From Catenulispora acidiphila DSM 44928 (GTDB lineage: Bacteria; Actinomycetota; Actinomycetes; Streptomycetales; Catenulisporaceae), in the NCBI RefSeq assembly GCF_000024025.1, contig NC_013131.1, positions 4,278,001 through 4,342,000 of the forward strand: a stretch of 64,000 bases of DNA, given 5' to 3'. Position 1 is the first letter of the stretch, and every line of letters starts with the position of its first letter. This document shows, one piece after another, positions 9,333 through 17,256 of this stretch. The notes under the pieces are model-generated. The model did not search any database. It was not told where the DNA came from and worked only from the letters and a program-made list of their open reading frames with translations. A program made the translations under genes and the position numbers.

Positions 9333-9563
9333 TCAGCGCAACAGATAAGGCATGTTCACGGTCACCGCGCCGGTCGGGCAGCGCGCCGCGCACGGGCCGC
9401 AGTACCAGCATTCGTCGACGTGCATGTAGGCCTTGCCGGTCTCGGCGTCGATGGCGAGCGAGTCGAGGGGACACACCTCGACGCACAGGGTGCAGCCCTC
9501 GATACACAGGGACTCGTCGATCGTGACGGGCACATCAGAGCGCGAATTCTCGATAAGTGGCAT
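9333..9563 (-). CDS. Two-[4Fe-4S] ferredoxin
   Basis: This 76-residue ferredoxin has two 4Fe-4S ligand sets: CIEGCTLCVEVCP and CWYCGPCAARCP. The first has three residues between its first two cysteines, as in some AprB-like and 2[4Fe-4S] electron-transfer subunits. It lies at the front of the transporter-flavoprotein operon, 31 bp before the binding-protein gene, and is the likely electron donor or partner of the HEAT-flavoprotein. The ATG at 9563 is preceded by a GGGAG at about 8 bases. A Cys leader peptide ends 73 bp upstream. Confidence 0.9.
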   Translation of the reverse strand: MPLIENSRSDVPVTIDESLCIEGCTLCVEVCPLDSLAIDAETGKAYMHVDECWYCGPCAARCPTGAVTVNMPYLLR

Positions 9564-9636
9564 GGGGGTACTCCCAAAGTGGCTCGGGCTGCCGGATTCA
9601 AGGCAGGAGGGAAAGCTGCTCAGCGCTGGGCGGTCG

Positions 9637-9747
9637 TCAGCGACACGGGCGACACAGGGCGCTGTTGGTGTGTCCGAAGTCGACGTACGGCCTGGTCACC
9701 AGATACAGCTGAACGATCGCGGGATACGCGGCGCGCACGGCGTTCAC
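9637..9747 (-). CDS. Putative Cys leader peptide in front of the ferredoxin-transporter operon
   Basis: This is a 36-codon frame ending RPYVDFGHTNSALCRPCR. The core (R-P/R-x-V-D-x, then S-A-L-C) matches the other two leaders in this window and the short actinobacterial peptides annotated as putative leader peptides upstream of sulfur genes. The first GTG (9747) overlaps the gntR stop (GTGA). Internal GTGs at 9738 and 9699 could also be used and the true start is uncertain. Two Cys codons lie in the last five codons, a place where slow decoding at low Cys-tRNA could act on the downstream ferredoxin gene. That mechanism is known for Cys uORFs in mycobacteria and is inferred here. Confidence 0.72.
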   Translation of the reverse strand: MNAVRAAYPAIVQLYLVTRPYVDFGHTNSALCRPCR

Positions 9748-10562
9748 GCGGCCGCGTCCGTGTCTGTGTCTGTGTCTGTGTCCGTGCCCGCATCCGGCAC
9801 GGTCACGGTGGGCCGGACCAGCCGGCCGCTCATCCGCATGCGGTCGCCGCGGAAGCGGATGTACTCCAGGTCCACCGGGCGCCCGTCGTCGAGCCGGGTG
9901 AGCCGTTCGAGCATCAGCAGCGCGGAGTCGCGCGGCACTTCGAGCAGATCGGCACAGTGCGCGTCGGCGTTGACCGCCTCCAGGCTGATCTCGGCCTCGC
10001 CGAGCCGCCGCCCGGTGATCCGCTCGATCAGGCAGAAGATGTCGGTGCGCTCGAGGTCCTCGGCCAGGATCGGCTCGCCGATCTCCGGTGCGAGGTACGT
10101 CAGGTCCAGGGAGAGGACCAGGCCGCTGACACTGCGCAGCCGCTCGATGTAGACGACCGGCGCGCGGTCGGGCAGACCGAGGTGGCGCGCGATGGACGGC
10201 GGCGCGGTGGCCAGTCCGGCGGTCCGGACCTCGTTGGTGACCGGGCCGTGCGCGCCGAGGGTCTCGGCGAGGCCGAGCAGCATGTCCAGGCCGTGCGGGT
10301 ACTTCTCAGCCGCCACCCGCGTACCCAGTCCCGGCACTCGGTCCACCAAGCCTTCCGAGCGCACCAGGTCCAGCGCCTCCCGCACGGTGTTGCGGGTCGT
10401 TTCGAACTCGCGGATCAGCGCGTTCTCCCCCGGAAGTATCCGGTCGTGGTACGCGCCGTTGAGAACCTGCTGGCGCAGCACGTCGGCGATCTGCCTGGCC
10501 TGGTCGGCACGCCGCCGCCGAATGGTGGGAGGAGTGCCGGCGACGATGGAATGGCCGTTCAC
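9744..10562 (-). CDS. GntR-family regulator, HutC/FarR subfamily (UTRA domain)
   Basis: An N-terminal winged helix (IADVLRQQVLNGAY, then LIREFETTRNTVREAL) is followed by a UTRA ligand-binding domain that runs to about residue 250, with the typical R-x2-R-P-T-V end. The protein finishes in a TDTDTDTD tail from a microsatellite. Two GTG codons are possible. The one at 10574 lies against the AAAGGAG ribosome-binding site and leaves no spacing, so the GTG at 10562, 11 bases after AAGGAG, is preferred. It is first in the ferredoxin-transporter-flavoprotein operon and probably controls it in response to the imported compound or a product. Confidence 0.85.
   Translation of the reverse strand: MNGHSIVAGTPPTIRRRRADQARQIADVLRQQVLNGAYHDRILPGENALIREFETTRNTVREALDLVRSEGLVDRVPGLGTRVAAEKYPHGLDMLLGLAETLGAHGPVTNEVRTAGLATAPPSIARHLGLPDRAPVVYIERLRSVSGLVLSLDLTYLAPEIGEPILAEDLERTDIFCLIERITGRRLGEAEISLEAVNADAHCADLLEVPRDSALLMLERLTRLDDGRPVDLEYIRFRGDRMRMSGRLVRPTVTVPDAGTDTDTDTDTDAAA
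9757..9786 (-). repeat. Hexanucleotide microsatellite in the 3' end of gntR
   Basis: A GTCTGT-type hexamer is repeated about four times. It encodes the alternating Thr-Asp tail of the GntR protein, just before the overlapping leader-peptide start. Confidence 0.85.
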
Positions 10563-10574
10563 CGAGGCACTCAC

Positions 10575-10873
10575 TCCTTTCTTGGGCCGGCGTCGTTAGG
10601 AGAACCGCAGAGGCATTGTTCACGCTCCTGGAAATGCTAGTTGCAGATCAGGCCGGTTCGGTCTCGTTTCGGTTACGCCACCTCCTGTCGCGCTCCGCCA
10701 GTCAGTGACCTGCGGATACGTCGTATTCGGCGGCCAATCTGCCACCGCCGGCGTCCACGATGTGAGCTGGGGGAGAGGGAGAAGGCGGCTCGAGAATTCT
10801 GCGGTCTACGAACCTTTCGGTATTACGAATAAGTCCCTAGTCCGCACCTTTCCCGGCACGATCGGCTCAGCGA
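10575..10873. other. Intergenic region upstream of gntR
   Basis: This 299-bp gap separates the gntR operon from the 3' end of the acetyltransferase gene and should hold the gntR promoter. An AT-richer stretch at about 10811-10850 on the minus strand (a TTATTCGTAATACC core) is a possible promoter. No clear palindromic operator or further gene was seen. Confidence 0.4.
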
Positions 10874-11869
10874 TCAGCGCTCGACGATGATGGCGGCCAG
10901 ATCTCGGGGCACGCCGCCCAGGCGCCGCTTGTAGTCCTGGGCGCCCTTCAAGAAGTCGAACCGGCAGTTCGCATCGAGGGCTTGTTCGACCAGGTATGAG
11001 ACGAGGACGACCCCTGGAGCCAGGCCGACCGCGGCATCGGAGATCAGGGCCGGGTCGTATGCCATGTTGTAGAGGTACGTCGTCGTGCGGTGGCGCAAGA
11101 CGATGGCCGAGGCCAGCCGTCGGTCGCCGGCGCACAACTCCACGACGTGTCCGGAGCCGCCCAGAGCTAATTCCCCGAGCAGGTCTGCCAACAGCCGTCC
11201 GTACTCCTCGACGAAATCCGCGGTGGCGGTACCGGCGGCGGACTTCCAGACCAGCAGCCGGTCGAGCGCTTCCGGCAGCGTTCCCGGAGTCGAGGCCTCC
11301 AGGCGCACCTCGCCGACTTCCTCGACCAGGCGGTTGCGCTTGCGCAGGACGTCCAGGCGCCGCTTGGAGTTCAGCAAAGTGAGGTACCCGTGGGGAGCTC
11401 CGTCGATGCCGGGCGCCTGATCATAGGTCTCGACCCGAGCCGTGGGCACGCGGCACAAGACCGCCTCGATCAGCTCCCGGGCTGTCACTTCGGCGGGTGT
11501 CAGACCGCCCAGGCGCGCTGAGCTCCACTCCGCTCCCTCGAGAACCCATCGCGCCAAGGCTTGCGCGACTTCCTTCTCCCGACCCTCCGCCGAGACCGGA
11601 CCCATGTAGTCCACCACGTCCTGGCCGCCGGCGAACGACAGCAGACCGCCGGACAGTTCGAAGGCGCAGACGCCGACCGTTCTGAGCCCGTCGACGACCT
11701 CGACGGCGAGCAGTTGCGACCCAGGGCTCTTGATTCGCGTGTCGCGCCACCACGGGAGCAGGAAGCGGCGGCTCTGGAACGGCGTCCCCGCCTCATCGAC
11801 GAGAGAGTCCCAGGAAGGATCCTCCAGCAGGACCGTGCCGGACCGGGCCACGATTTCGACGTCGTTCAT
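10874..11869 (-). CDS. GNAT acetyltransferase of the BioF2/CelD-like (Acetyltransf_6) family
   Basis: This 331-residue protein ends with FDFLKGAQDYKRRLGG, a hallmark of the FemAB/CelD-like GNAT family (Acetyltransf_6), with the conserved YLYNMAYDP strand before it. Known relatives act in cell-surface or exopolysaccharide modification or transfer acyl groups to amines. It has its own ATG at 11869 and lies 75 bp past the monooxygenase operon on the same strand, so it could be the last gene of that operon. The substrate is unknown. Confidence 0.75.
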   Translation of the reverse strand: MNDVEIVARSGTVLLEDPSWDSLVDEAGTPFQSRRFLLPWWRDTRIKSPGSQLLAVEVVDGLRTVGVCAFELSGGLLSFAGGQDVVDYMGPVSAEGREKEVAQALARWVLEGAEWSSARLGGLTPAEVTARELIEAVLCRVPTARVETYDQAPGIDGAPHGYLTLLNSKRRLDVLRKRNRLVEEVGEVRLEASTPGTLPEALDRLLVWKSAAGTATADFVEEYGRLLADLLGELALGGSGHVVELCAGDRRLASAIVLRHRTTTYLYNMAYDPALISDAAVGLAPGVVLVSYLVEQALDANCRFDFLKGAQDYKRRLGGVPRDLAAIIVER

Positions 11870-11944
11870 TCTTCTACCCCTGACTTGGGTCGTCGTGGAA
11901 TCGGATACTCCTCGCAGAACGAATCGGTCGCCGGGCAGTGGGAC

Positions 11945-13084
11945 TCACTTGCGTCCGGCCCACTCCTTGGCCAGCAGCCGGTAGGAGTTCACGCGGTCCG
12001 CGTGGTCGTGGGTGATGGTCGTGATGATCAGTTCGTCGGCTCCGACCGCGTCCCGGAGCGTCTCCAGCTGGTCGGCGACCTGTTCCGGCGTGCCCACGAA
12101 CTGGGTCTGGACCCGGTCCTCGACCAGAGCCCGGTCTTCCTCGGTCCAGGCGAACTTCCGGGCGTCCTGCGGCGTCGGGAACTGGATCGCGCCCTCACCG
12201 GTGCGGATGCTGCGGACCCAGGCGCCGTAGCCGGTCGCCAACTCGCGCGCCCTCGCCTCGGTCTCGGCGACCACCACGTCGGCGGAGACGCTGATGTAGG
12301 GCTGCCCGAGTGTCGCAGAAGGCTGGAACGCTGCCCGATAGCCTTCCGCGGCCTCGATGACGGTCGCCGGGCTGACGTGATAGTTCGTCGCGAACCGCAG
12401 TCCGCGCGCGCCGGCCGTCTCGGCGCTGACGCCGCCGCTGCTGCCGAGGATCCACAGTTGGAGGTCGGCGCCCTCGCCGGGGACGACGTGCGCCTGCTGG
12501 CCGTTCGCGTCGGTGTAGGTCCCGGCCAGCAGGGCCAGGATGTCGTCGATCTGCGAACTGTATTCCGGGGTCTCGGCGTTCGGCTGCTGAAGCAGGGTCC
12601 TGTGAAGGGCGAAGCGCGGCGAGTTTAGCAGCGGACGGAAGTCGAACGGCTTGGGGATGCGCAGACCGTTGGCCGTGTAGCCGTCGACGATCGCCGAGCC
12701 GGCGCCGGCCAGCGCGGGCACCTTGGGCTGGAGCGAGGTCTTGGATCCGCCCGAACGCCCGAGCCCGAGATCGAACCGCCCGGGATGCAGCGCGTCCAGC
12801 AGCCCGAACTCCTCGACCGTCGACAACGCGGTCCGGTGGCCGAGCTGTACGGCGCCGGAGCCGAGGCGGATGGTCTTCGTCGCGGCGGCGGTCAGCGCGA
12901 GCACGACGGCCGGCGCCGTCCCGGCGACGCCGGGGTTGAGGTGGTGCTCGGCGAACCAGTAGCGCGTGTAGCCGAACAGCTCCGCCTTCTGCGCCAGGTG
13001 AATGCTGTTCTGCAGGGCTTGCGAGGCGGTGGAGCCGGAGCTGATCGGCACGAGGTCCAGGACGGCGAGCGGTGTGTTGGCCAT
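11945..13084 (-). CDS. Luciferase-like flavin-dependent monooxygenase (single-component LLM type)
   Basis: This is an FMN-dependent TIM-barrel monooxygenase or oxidoreductase of the bacterial luciferase-like family, 379 residues. Diagnostic parts are the opening LDLVPISSG, RYWFAEHH near residue 40, RLGSGAVQLGH, and LHPGRFDLGLGRSGG at the flavin phosphate site. An open frame runs further upstream, but the ATG at 13084 is two bases after the stop of the preceding gene and gives the family's N terminus. It is the last of four LLM genes in the operon. The substrate is probably an organosulfur or N-acylated compound. YwbF/CmtA-like roles are also possible. Confidence 0.85.
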   Translation of the reverse strand: MANTPLAVLDLVPISSGSTASQALQNSIHLAQKAELFGYTRYWFAEHHLNPGVAGTAPAVVLALTAAATKTIRLGSGAVQLGHRTALSTVEEFGLLDALHPGRFDLGLGRSGGSKTSLQPKVPALAGAGSAIVDGYTANGLRIPKPFDFRPLLNSPRFALHRTLLQQPNAETPEYSSQIDDILALLAGTYTDANGQQAHVVPGEGADLQLWILGSSGGVSAETAGARGLRFATNYHVSPATVIEAAEGYRAAFQPSATLGQPYISVSADVVVAETEARARELATGYGAWVRSIRTGEGAIQFPTPQDARKFAWTEEDRALVEDRVQTQFVGTPEQVADQLETLRDAVGADELIITTITHDHADRVNSYRLLAKEWAGRK

Positions 13085-13086
13085 GA

Positions 13087-14211
13087 TCAGACCCCTTCGC
13101 GGGCTGAGACGAGTTCGAGCACTGGCTTGTCTTCGGGTTCGCGGCCGGGTTCGGAACCCGGACCGGACTCCCACTCCCAGGGGGGATCCGGGATCTCCCG
13201 CCGCAACACCGGGGCGATGTCGGACTGGAACAGCTCCAGCGAGGCTCGGTGCGCCGACAAGCTCAAGCCGCTCGGCTCAGCCTGGAGATGCAGGACGCTG
13301 TGTCCGAACTTCTCGTGATACCGGTGGACCTTCTCGATGATCTGCTGCGGGCTTCCGACCAGCGCCGAGCTCCGCTCCACGAAGTCCTCCAGGGTCGGGA
13401 AGACCGGCTCGCCGCCCAGGCGCTTCACCATCGCCAGATGCCCGGCGAACACCGGCGCGTAGTCCGTGACCGCCTGCTGGGACGTCCGCGCCGCGTAGAA
13501 ACCGGCACTGCCGGCGCCGACGGCGGCCAGCGCCGGATCGTGGCCGTAGAACTCCCAGCGCTCCCGGTAGTAGTCGATGAGCTCGGCGTACGGCTGGATC
13601 GGGTTGGTCACGTTGGCTGAGAACAGCGGATCGCCATACCGCGCCGCCAGATCCACCGACTCCCGGCTGGTCGCGCTTCCGTGCCAGATGCGGATCGGCT
13701 GCTGGAGCGGACGCGGCCACACCTCGGCGTCCCGCAACTCCGGCCGGAACCGTGGCGAGGCGGACACCTTGTCGTTGCGCCAGATCCGCCGGAACAGCTC
13801 GTAGGACTCTGCGTTCCGATCCCACTGGTCTTCAGGAGTGACATGGAACAGCTCCCGTTGCGCCGAGCCGTTCCCCTTGCCGATGATCAGCTCCAGCCGC
13901 CCGCCGGACAGGTGGTCGAGCGTCGCATAGTCCTCATAGGCCCGCACCGGGTCCAGCAGGCTCAGCGTCGTGACCGCGGTGAACAGCTTGATCCGCGACG
14001 TCAGCGCGGCGATGTGCGACAGGACGACCGTCGGCGAGGAAGAGATGAACGGGCGCTCGTGGCGCTCCCCGACGCCGAACCCGTCGAAGCCCAGTTCCTC
14101 GGCGAGCACGGCGGCGTCGACGACCTGGCGGAACCGTTCGTTCGTCGAGGTCTGTTCGCCGCTGATCGGATCGGGGGCGTGGACGATCAGGGATATGGTC
14201 AGGAACCTCAT
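13087..14211 (-). CDS. Luciferase-like flavin-dependent monooxygenase
   Basis: This is a second LLM-class protein of 374 residues. The family signatures are GFGVGERHERPF, then IKLFTAVTTLSLLDPVRAYED and LDHLSGGRLELIIGKGNG, the flavin phosphate-binding turn. The C terminus carries a charged Pro/Glu-rich tail. It starts at 14211 with an ATGA overlap to the upstream LLM gene and ends two bases before the next, so translation is probably coupled. With its neighbours it is proposed to oxidise carbon-sulfur bonds, an inference from the amino-acid transporter and acetyltransferase next door. Confidence 0.86.
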   Translation of the reverse strand: MRFLTISLIVHAPDPISGEQTSTNERFRQVVDAAVLAEELGFDGFGVGERHERPFISSSPTVVLSHIAALTSRIKLFTAVTTLSLLDPVRAYEDYATLDHLSGGRLELIIGKGNGSAQRELFHVTPEDQWDRNAESYELFRRIWRNDKVSASPRFRPELRDAEVWPRPLQQPIRIWHGSATSRESVDLAARYGDPLFSANVTNPIQPYAELIDYYRERWEFYGHDPALAAVGAGSAGFYAARTSQQAVTDYAPVFAGHLAMVKRLGGEPVFPTLEDFVERSSALVGSPQQIIEKVHRYHEKFGHSVLHLQAEPSGLSLSAHRASLELFQSDIAPVLRREIPDPPWEWESGPGSEPGREPEDKPVLELVSAREGV

Positions 14212-15584
14212 GCGGTCACCGACTCCAGCGTGCGGGCCGGTCGGGCGGGTCCGAGGCCGAGATGGTCGCGCAGCGTCGTGCCTTCATAATCGGCGCGGAA
14301 CACGCCGCGCTCCTGGAGGATCGGCACGACCTTGTCGGCGAAGGCGTCCAGGCCGCCGGGCGTCACATGCGGCACCAGGATGAAGCCGTCCGCGGCGTCG
14401 GCCTGGACCAGCTCGTCGATCTCGGTGGCGACGGCCTCCGGCGTGCCGACGAACGTCTGCCGGGCCGTGGTCTCGATGACCAGCTCACGGATCGACAGGT
14501 TCCCGGCTTCGGCCTTGGCCCGCCACTCGCCGGCGATCCGCAGCCGGTCGCCGAACGCGCGGACGCTCGCCCGGCCGCGCGAGACGGTCTGCTCCCCGGC
14601 CTCGGGGTCGACAGCCGGCAGCGGACCGTCCGGATCGAGGAAGCTCAGGTCCCGGTTCCACAGCTGCTCCAGGAACTTGATCGCCGTCGCGCCGCTCACC
14701 TGCGCGCGCCGCACGTCGCGGGCCAGATCGACGGCCTCGGCCGCGGTGTCCCCGATGACGAAGGTGGCGGCCGGGAGGATCAGCAGATCGTCGTGGGCGC
14801 GCCCGTACTCGGCCAGCCGGCTCTTGACGTCGGTGTAGAAAGCCTGGCCGTCGTCAAGCGTGCTGTGCCGGCTGAAGATGGCGTCCGCGCTGGAGGCGGC
14901 GAACTCCCGGCCCGCGTCGGAGTCCCCGGCTTGGAAGATCACCGGACGGCCCTGCGGGGAGGTCGGCACGTTGAAGCGCCCTGAGATGTCGAAGTGCTGG
15001 TCCTGATGCCGGAAGGACCCCGCGTGCGGGTCGGACAGGAAGGTCCCCGCTTCCTTGTCCGCCACGATCCGGGCGCCCTCCCAGGAGTCGAACAGCTCCC
15101 ACGCCGTGTGCAGGAACGCCTCGGCCCGCGAGTACCGGTCCTGCTCGGCGAGGAACCCGCCGCGCCGGAAGTTCTCGCCGGTGAAGGCGTCCCAGGAGGT
15201 CACGACGTTCCACGCGGCGCGCCCTTCGGACAGGTGGTCCAGGGACGCGAACTGCCGCGCCACTTCATAGGGCTCGTTGAAGGTGGAGTTGATCGTGCCG
15301 GTCAGGCCAATCCGGGTGGTGACGCCGGCCAGCGAGGCGAGCACGGTGAAGGTGTCCGGGCGGCCGACGACGTCCAGGTCGTAGATCTCGCCGCCCTGCT
15401 CGCGCAGCCGGAGTCCCTCGGCCAGGAACAGGAAGTCGAACTTGGCGCGCTCGGCGGTGCGCGCGAAGTGCTCGAAGGAGCTGAAGTCGATGTGGCTGCC
15501 GGCCTCCGGATCGCTCCAGACCGTGGTGTTGTTGACGCCGGGGAAGTGCGCCGCGAGATGGATCTGCTTGACGGGCTTGGTCAT
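14208..15584 (-). CDS. NtaA/SnaA/DszA-family flavin monooxygenase
   Basis: This is a 458-residue member of the NtaA/SnaA/DszA branch of luciferase-like monooxygenases, which use FMNH2 supplied by a separate reductase. Signatures are FDFLFLAEGL, TRIGLTGTINSTFNEPYEVARQF, LDHLSEGRAAWNVVTSW and the late motif GTPEAVATEI. Enzymes of this branch include dibenzothiophene-sulfone, nitrilotriacetate and dimethylsulfide monooxygenases, and YtnJ of the Bacillus S-alkylcysteine pathway. No flavin reductase gene is in the operon. The order of genes and the ATGA junction place it second in a four-gene LLM run. Confidence 0.87.
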   Translation of the reverse strand: MTKPVKQIHLAAHFPGVNNTTVWSDPEAGSHIDFSSFEHFARTAERAKFDFLFLAEGLRLREQGGEIYDLDVVGRPDTFTVLASLAGVTTRIGLTGTINSTFNEPYEVARQFASLDHLSEGRAAWNVVTSWDAFTGENFRRGGFLAEQDRYSRAEAFLHTAWELFDSWEGARIVADKEAGTFLSDPHAGSFRHQDQHFDISGRFNVPTSPQGRPVIFQAGDSDAGREFAASSADAIFSRHSTLDDGQAFYTDVKSRLAEYGRAHDDLLILPAATFVIGDTAAEAVDLARDVRRAQVSGATAIKFLEQLWNRDLSFLDPDGPLPAVDPEAGEQTVSRGRASVRAFGDRLRIAGEWRAKAEAGNLSIRELVIETTARQTFVGTPEAVATEIDELVQADAADGFILVPHVTPGGLDAFADKVVPILQERGVFRADYEGTTLRDHLGLGPARPARTLESVTA

Positions 15585-15598
15585 GGATGCGCTCTTTC

Positions 15599-16906
15599 TC
15601 AGGCTATTGCGAAGGAGGAGTCGGCGGCCTCCGCTGCCGGCTCGCCGGCAGAGACAGAAGCTGAGACAGAAGGTGAGACAGAGGGTGAGACCGTGGTTGA
15701 GACAGCGGCGGACGCGTATCGGTTCGCGGGCCGTTCCAGACCCAGCAGCCCGCGCAGGGTGTCGGCCTCATAGGAACGGCGGAACAGCCCACGGCGCTGA
15801 AGTTCGGGGACCAGGCCTCGGGTGATCTGCTCCAGGTCGTGGGGGACGGTCGCCGGACGCAGCCGGAAGCCGGACAGCCCGGCGCGATGCCAGTCGGCGA
15901 GCAGGTCGGCGAGCTGTGCGGGGGTGCCGGCGAAGATGTGCGCATCGCTGGTGAGCTCGCTGCCCGCGACGGCGTCGAGGCGGGCACGGCGGTCCCGTGC
16001 GGCTGCCTCGGTCTCGTCGAGGAAGACCAGGACGTCGCCGAATATGTGCAGCCTCTCGGCGGCCCGGCCCGCCAGTTCCTGCTCGTGCCGGATCTCCTCG
16101 ACGATCTCCGCGGCCTGGTCGGCGTAGCGCGGCGTGACGAAGCCGACGTCGGCGGCGCGCGCGATCAGCCGATAGGGGACGGTCGCGTGGCCGAGCGCCG
16201 TGACCAGCGGCTGCCCCTGCGGCGGCCGGGGCGTGATCGAGGGGCCCTTGACGCTGAAGTGGGCGCCTTCGAAGTCGATGTAGTGAAGCTTGTGCCGGTC
16301 GATGAACCGGCCGGTGGCCGCGTCGCGGATCTCGGCGTCGTCCTCCCAGCTGTCCCAGAGCCGGCGCAGCACCTCGACGTAGTCGACGGCCTCGTCGAAG
16401 AGCTCTGCGGTCAGCGCCTGGACCTCCGGCGTCTCGAAGTCCTCAAGCCGGAAGGGCGGGAACGTCCGGCGCCCGAACAGGTCCGCCTCGAAACCCCGGG
16501 CCGTGACCTGGATCCGGATGCCGGCCCGGCCGGTCGAGGCGTAGTCGAGCGTGGCGATCGCCTTGGACAGGTGGAACGGCTCGGTGTGGGTGACCACGCC
16601 GGTCGCGACCAGGCCGATGGTGCGGGTCACGGCCGCGACGCGGGCCGCGATCAGGACCGCGTCCAGACGCCCGCGGACCTGGTCGGTCCGGTCGTCGGCG
16701 CTGTGGTAGTCACCGGACTGCACCCCGAGGGAGTCCTCGATCGTGACGAAGTCGACCAGGCCGCGCTCGGCCTCGGCGACCTGGTCGGCCCAGTAGCGGG
16801 CCGAGAACAGCTCGGAGGGGCGGGCGTCGGGCTCGCGCCAGGCGGCGGGGTGCCAGCCGGCGTCGTTGAGCGCGATGGCCAAATGGAGCGGGGCGTTTGC
16901 GGGCAT
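15599..16906 (-). CDS. NtaA/SnaA/DszA-like flavin monooxygenase, first gene of the operon
   Basis: This 435-residue LLM protein opens LHLAIALNDAGWHPAAWR and carries VDFVTIEDSLG, IGLVATGVVTHTEPFHLSK and LDYASTGRAGIRIQVT. It is a diverged relative of the NtaA branch. The last 40 residues are low complexity (repeated Ser-Val-Ser-Pro), produced by a 12-bp tandem repeat, and are not expected to fold. It is the first gene after the Cys leader peptide at 17024, with 117 bp between. It is followed after 14 bp by the next LLM gene. The leader suggests cysteine-linked control. Confidence 0.84.
   Translation of the reverse strand: MPANAPLHLAIALNDAGWHPAAWREPDARPSELFSARYWADQVAEAERGLVDFVTIEDSLGVQSGDYHSADDRTDQVRGRLDAVLIAARVAAVTRTIGLVATGVVTHTEPFHLSKAIATLDYASTGRAGIRIQVTARGFEADLFGRRTFPPFRLEDFETPEVQALTAELFDEAVDYVEVLRRLWDSWEDDAEIRDAATGRFIDRHKLHYIDFEGAHFSVKGPSITPRPPQGQPLVTALGHATVPYRLIARAADVGFVTPRYADQAAEIVEEIRHEQELAGRAAERLHIFGDVLVFLDETEAAARDRRARLDAVAGSELTSDAHIFAGTPAQLADLLADWHRAGLSGFRLRPATVPHDLEQITRGLVPELQRRGLFRRSYEADTLRGLLGLERPANRYASAAVSTTVSPSVSPSVSASVSAGEPAAEAADSSFAIA
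15655..15713 (-). repeat. 12-bp imperfect tandem repeat at the 3' end of the LLM gene
   Basis: Four to five copies of a GAGACAGAAGCT/GAGACAGAGGGT-type 12-mer lie in frame and encode the SVSP/SVSA tail of the LLM protein. Confidence 0.75.
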
Positions 16907-17023
16907 GCGGAATTCGCTTCCTGCTCGATGGGACGCAGAGAGTTGAGACGGCAGGGGAAGGTGGCGCCGGATTCAGCCGACGAGAAGGGTGGTGTGGTGT
17001 GGCCCCGTGCTACCGGTGCCGGG

Positions 17024-17122
17024 TCACAGACCCAAACACAGACACAGACCCAAACACAGTGCGCTGGCGATGCGCTGAAGGTCGATGTGACGACGCGAGA
17101 AGGTGCCGACGGCTCGGTCCAT
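17024..17122 (-). CDS. Putative Cys leader peptide in front of the monooxygenase operon
   Basis: This 32-residue frame reads SRRHIDLQRIASALC at residues 9-23 and then alternates Cys/Leu/Gly/Leu (CLGLCLCLGL). The RRHIDL-R-ASALC core is the same as in the leader at 18057, which is also exactly 32 residues, and fits the actinobacterial leader-peptide family linked to sulfur genes. Three Cys codons (23, 27, 29) lie near the end, two of them created by a GTCTGT microsatellite. It starts at ATG 17122 and ends 117 bp before the first LLM gene. Attenuation or translational coupling by Cys-tRNA supply is the likely role; this is inferred. Confidence 0.8.
   Translation of the reverse strand: MDRAVGTFSRRHIDLQRIASALCLGLCLCLGL
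17025..17060 (-). repeat. Microsatellite inside the leader-peptide frame
   Basis: CACAGA/CCCAAA-type hexamers are repeated six times on the plus strand, that is TGTGTCTGTGTTTGGGTC on the coding strand. They supply the Cys, Leu and Gly codons of the leader's last ten residues. Confidence 0.85.
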
Positions 17123-17156
17123 GTCCGTCCCCTTCCCCTGACCAGAAGCATTTACC

Positions 17157-17175
17157 CTATAGATCTTATGGGGAT
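17157..17175 (-). promoter_or_regulatory. ATCCCCATA-N6-ATAG element upstream of the LLM leader
   Basis: Read in the direction of the monooxygenase operon, this is ATCCCCATA, six bases, then ATAG, ending 34 bases before the leader ATG. The same pattern lies upstream of the other leader at 17984-18002. It may be an operator for a sulfur regulator or part of the promoter; it could not be assigned. Confidence 0.5.
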
Positions 17176-17256
17176 AGTAGAGCACTGGAAACGGCTCTTG
17201 TATCCAGTCCCCGACGGGTTTCTCGAATACTGGACCGCCGGGGGTCGCGACCGGCT

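Noticed and set aside
10838-10853. CCCTAGTCCG-like block upstream of gntR as a third copy of the ATCCCCATA element
   Set aside because: It matches only part of the element and lacks the identical TATGGGGAT block.
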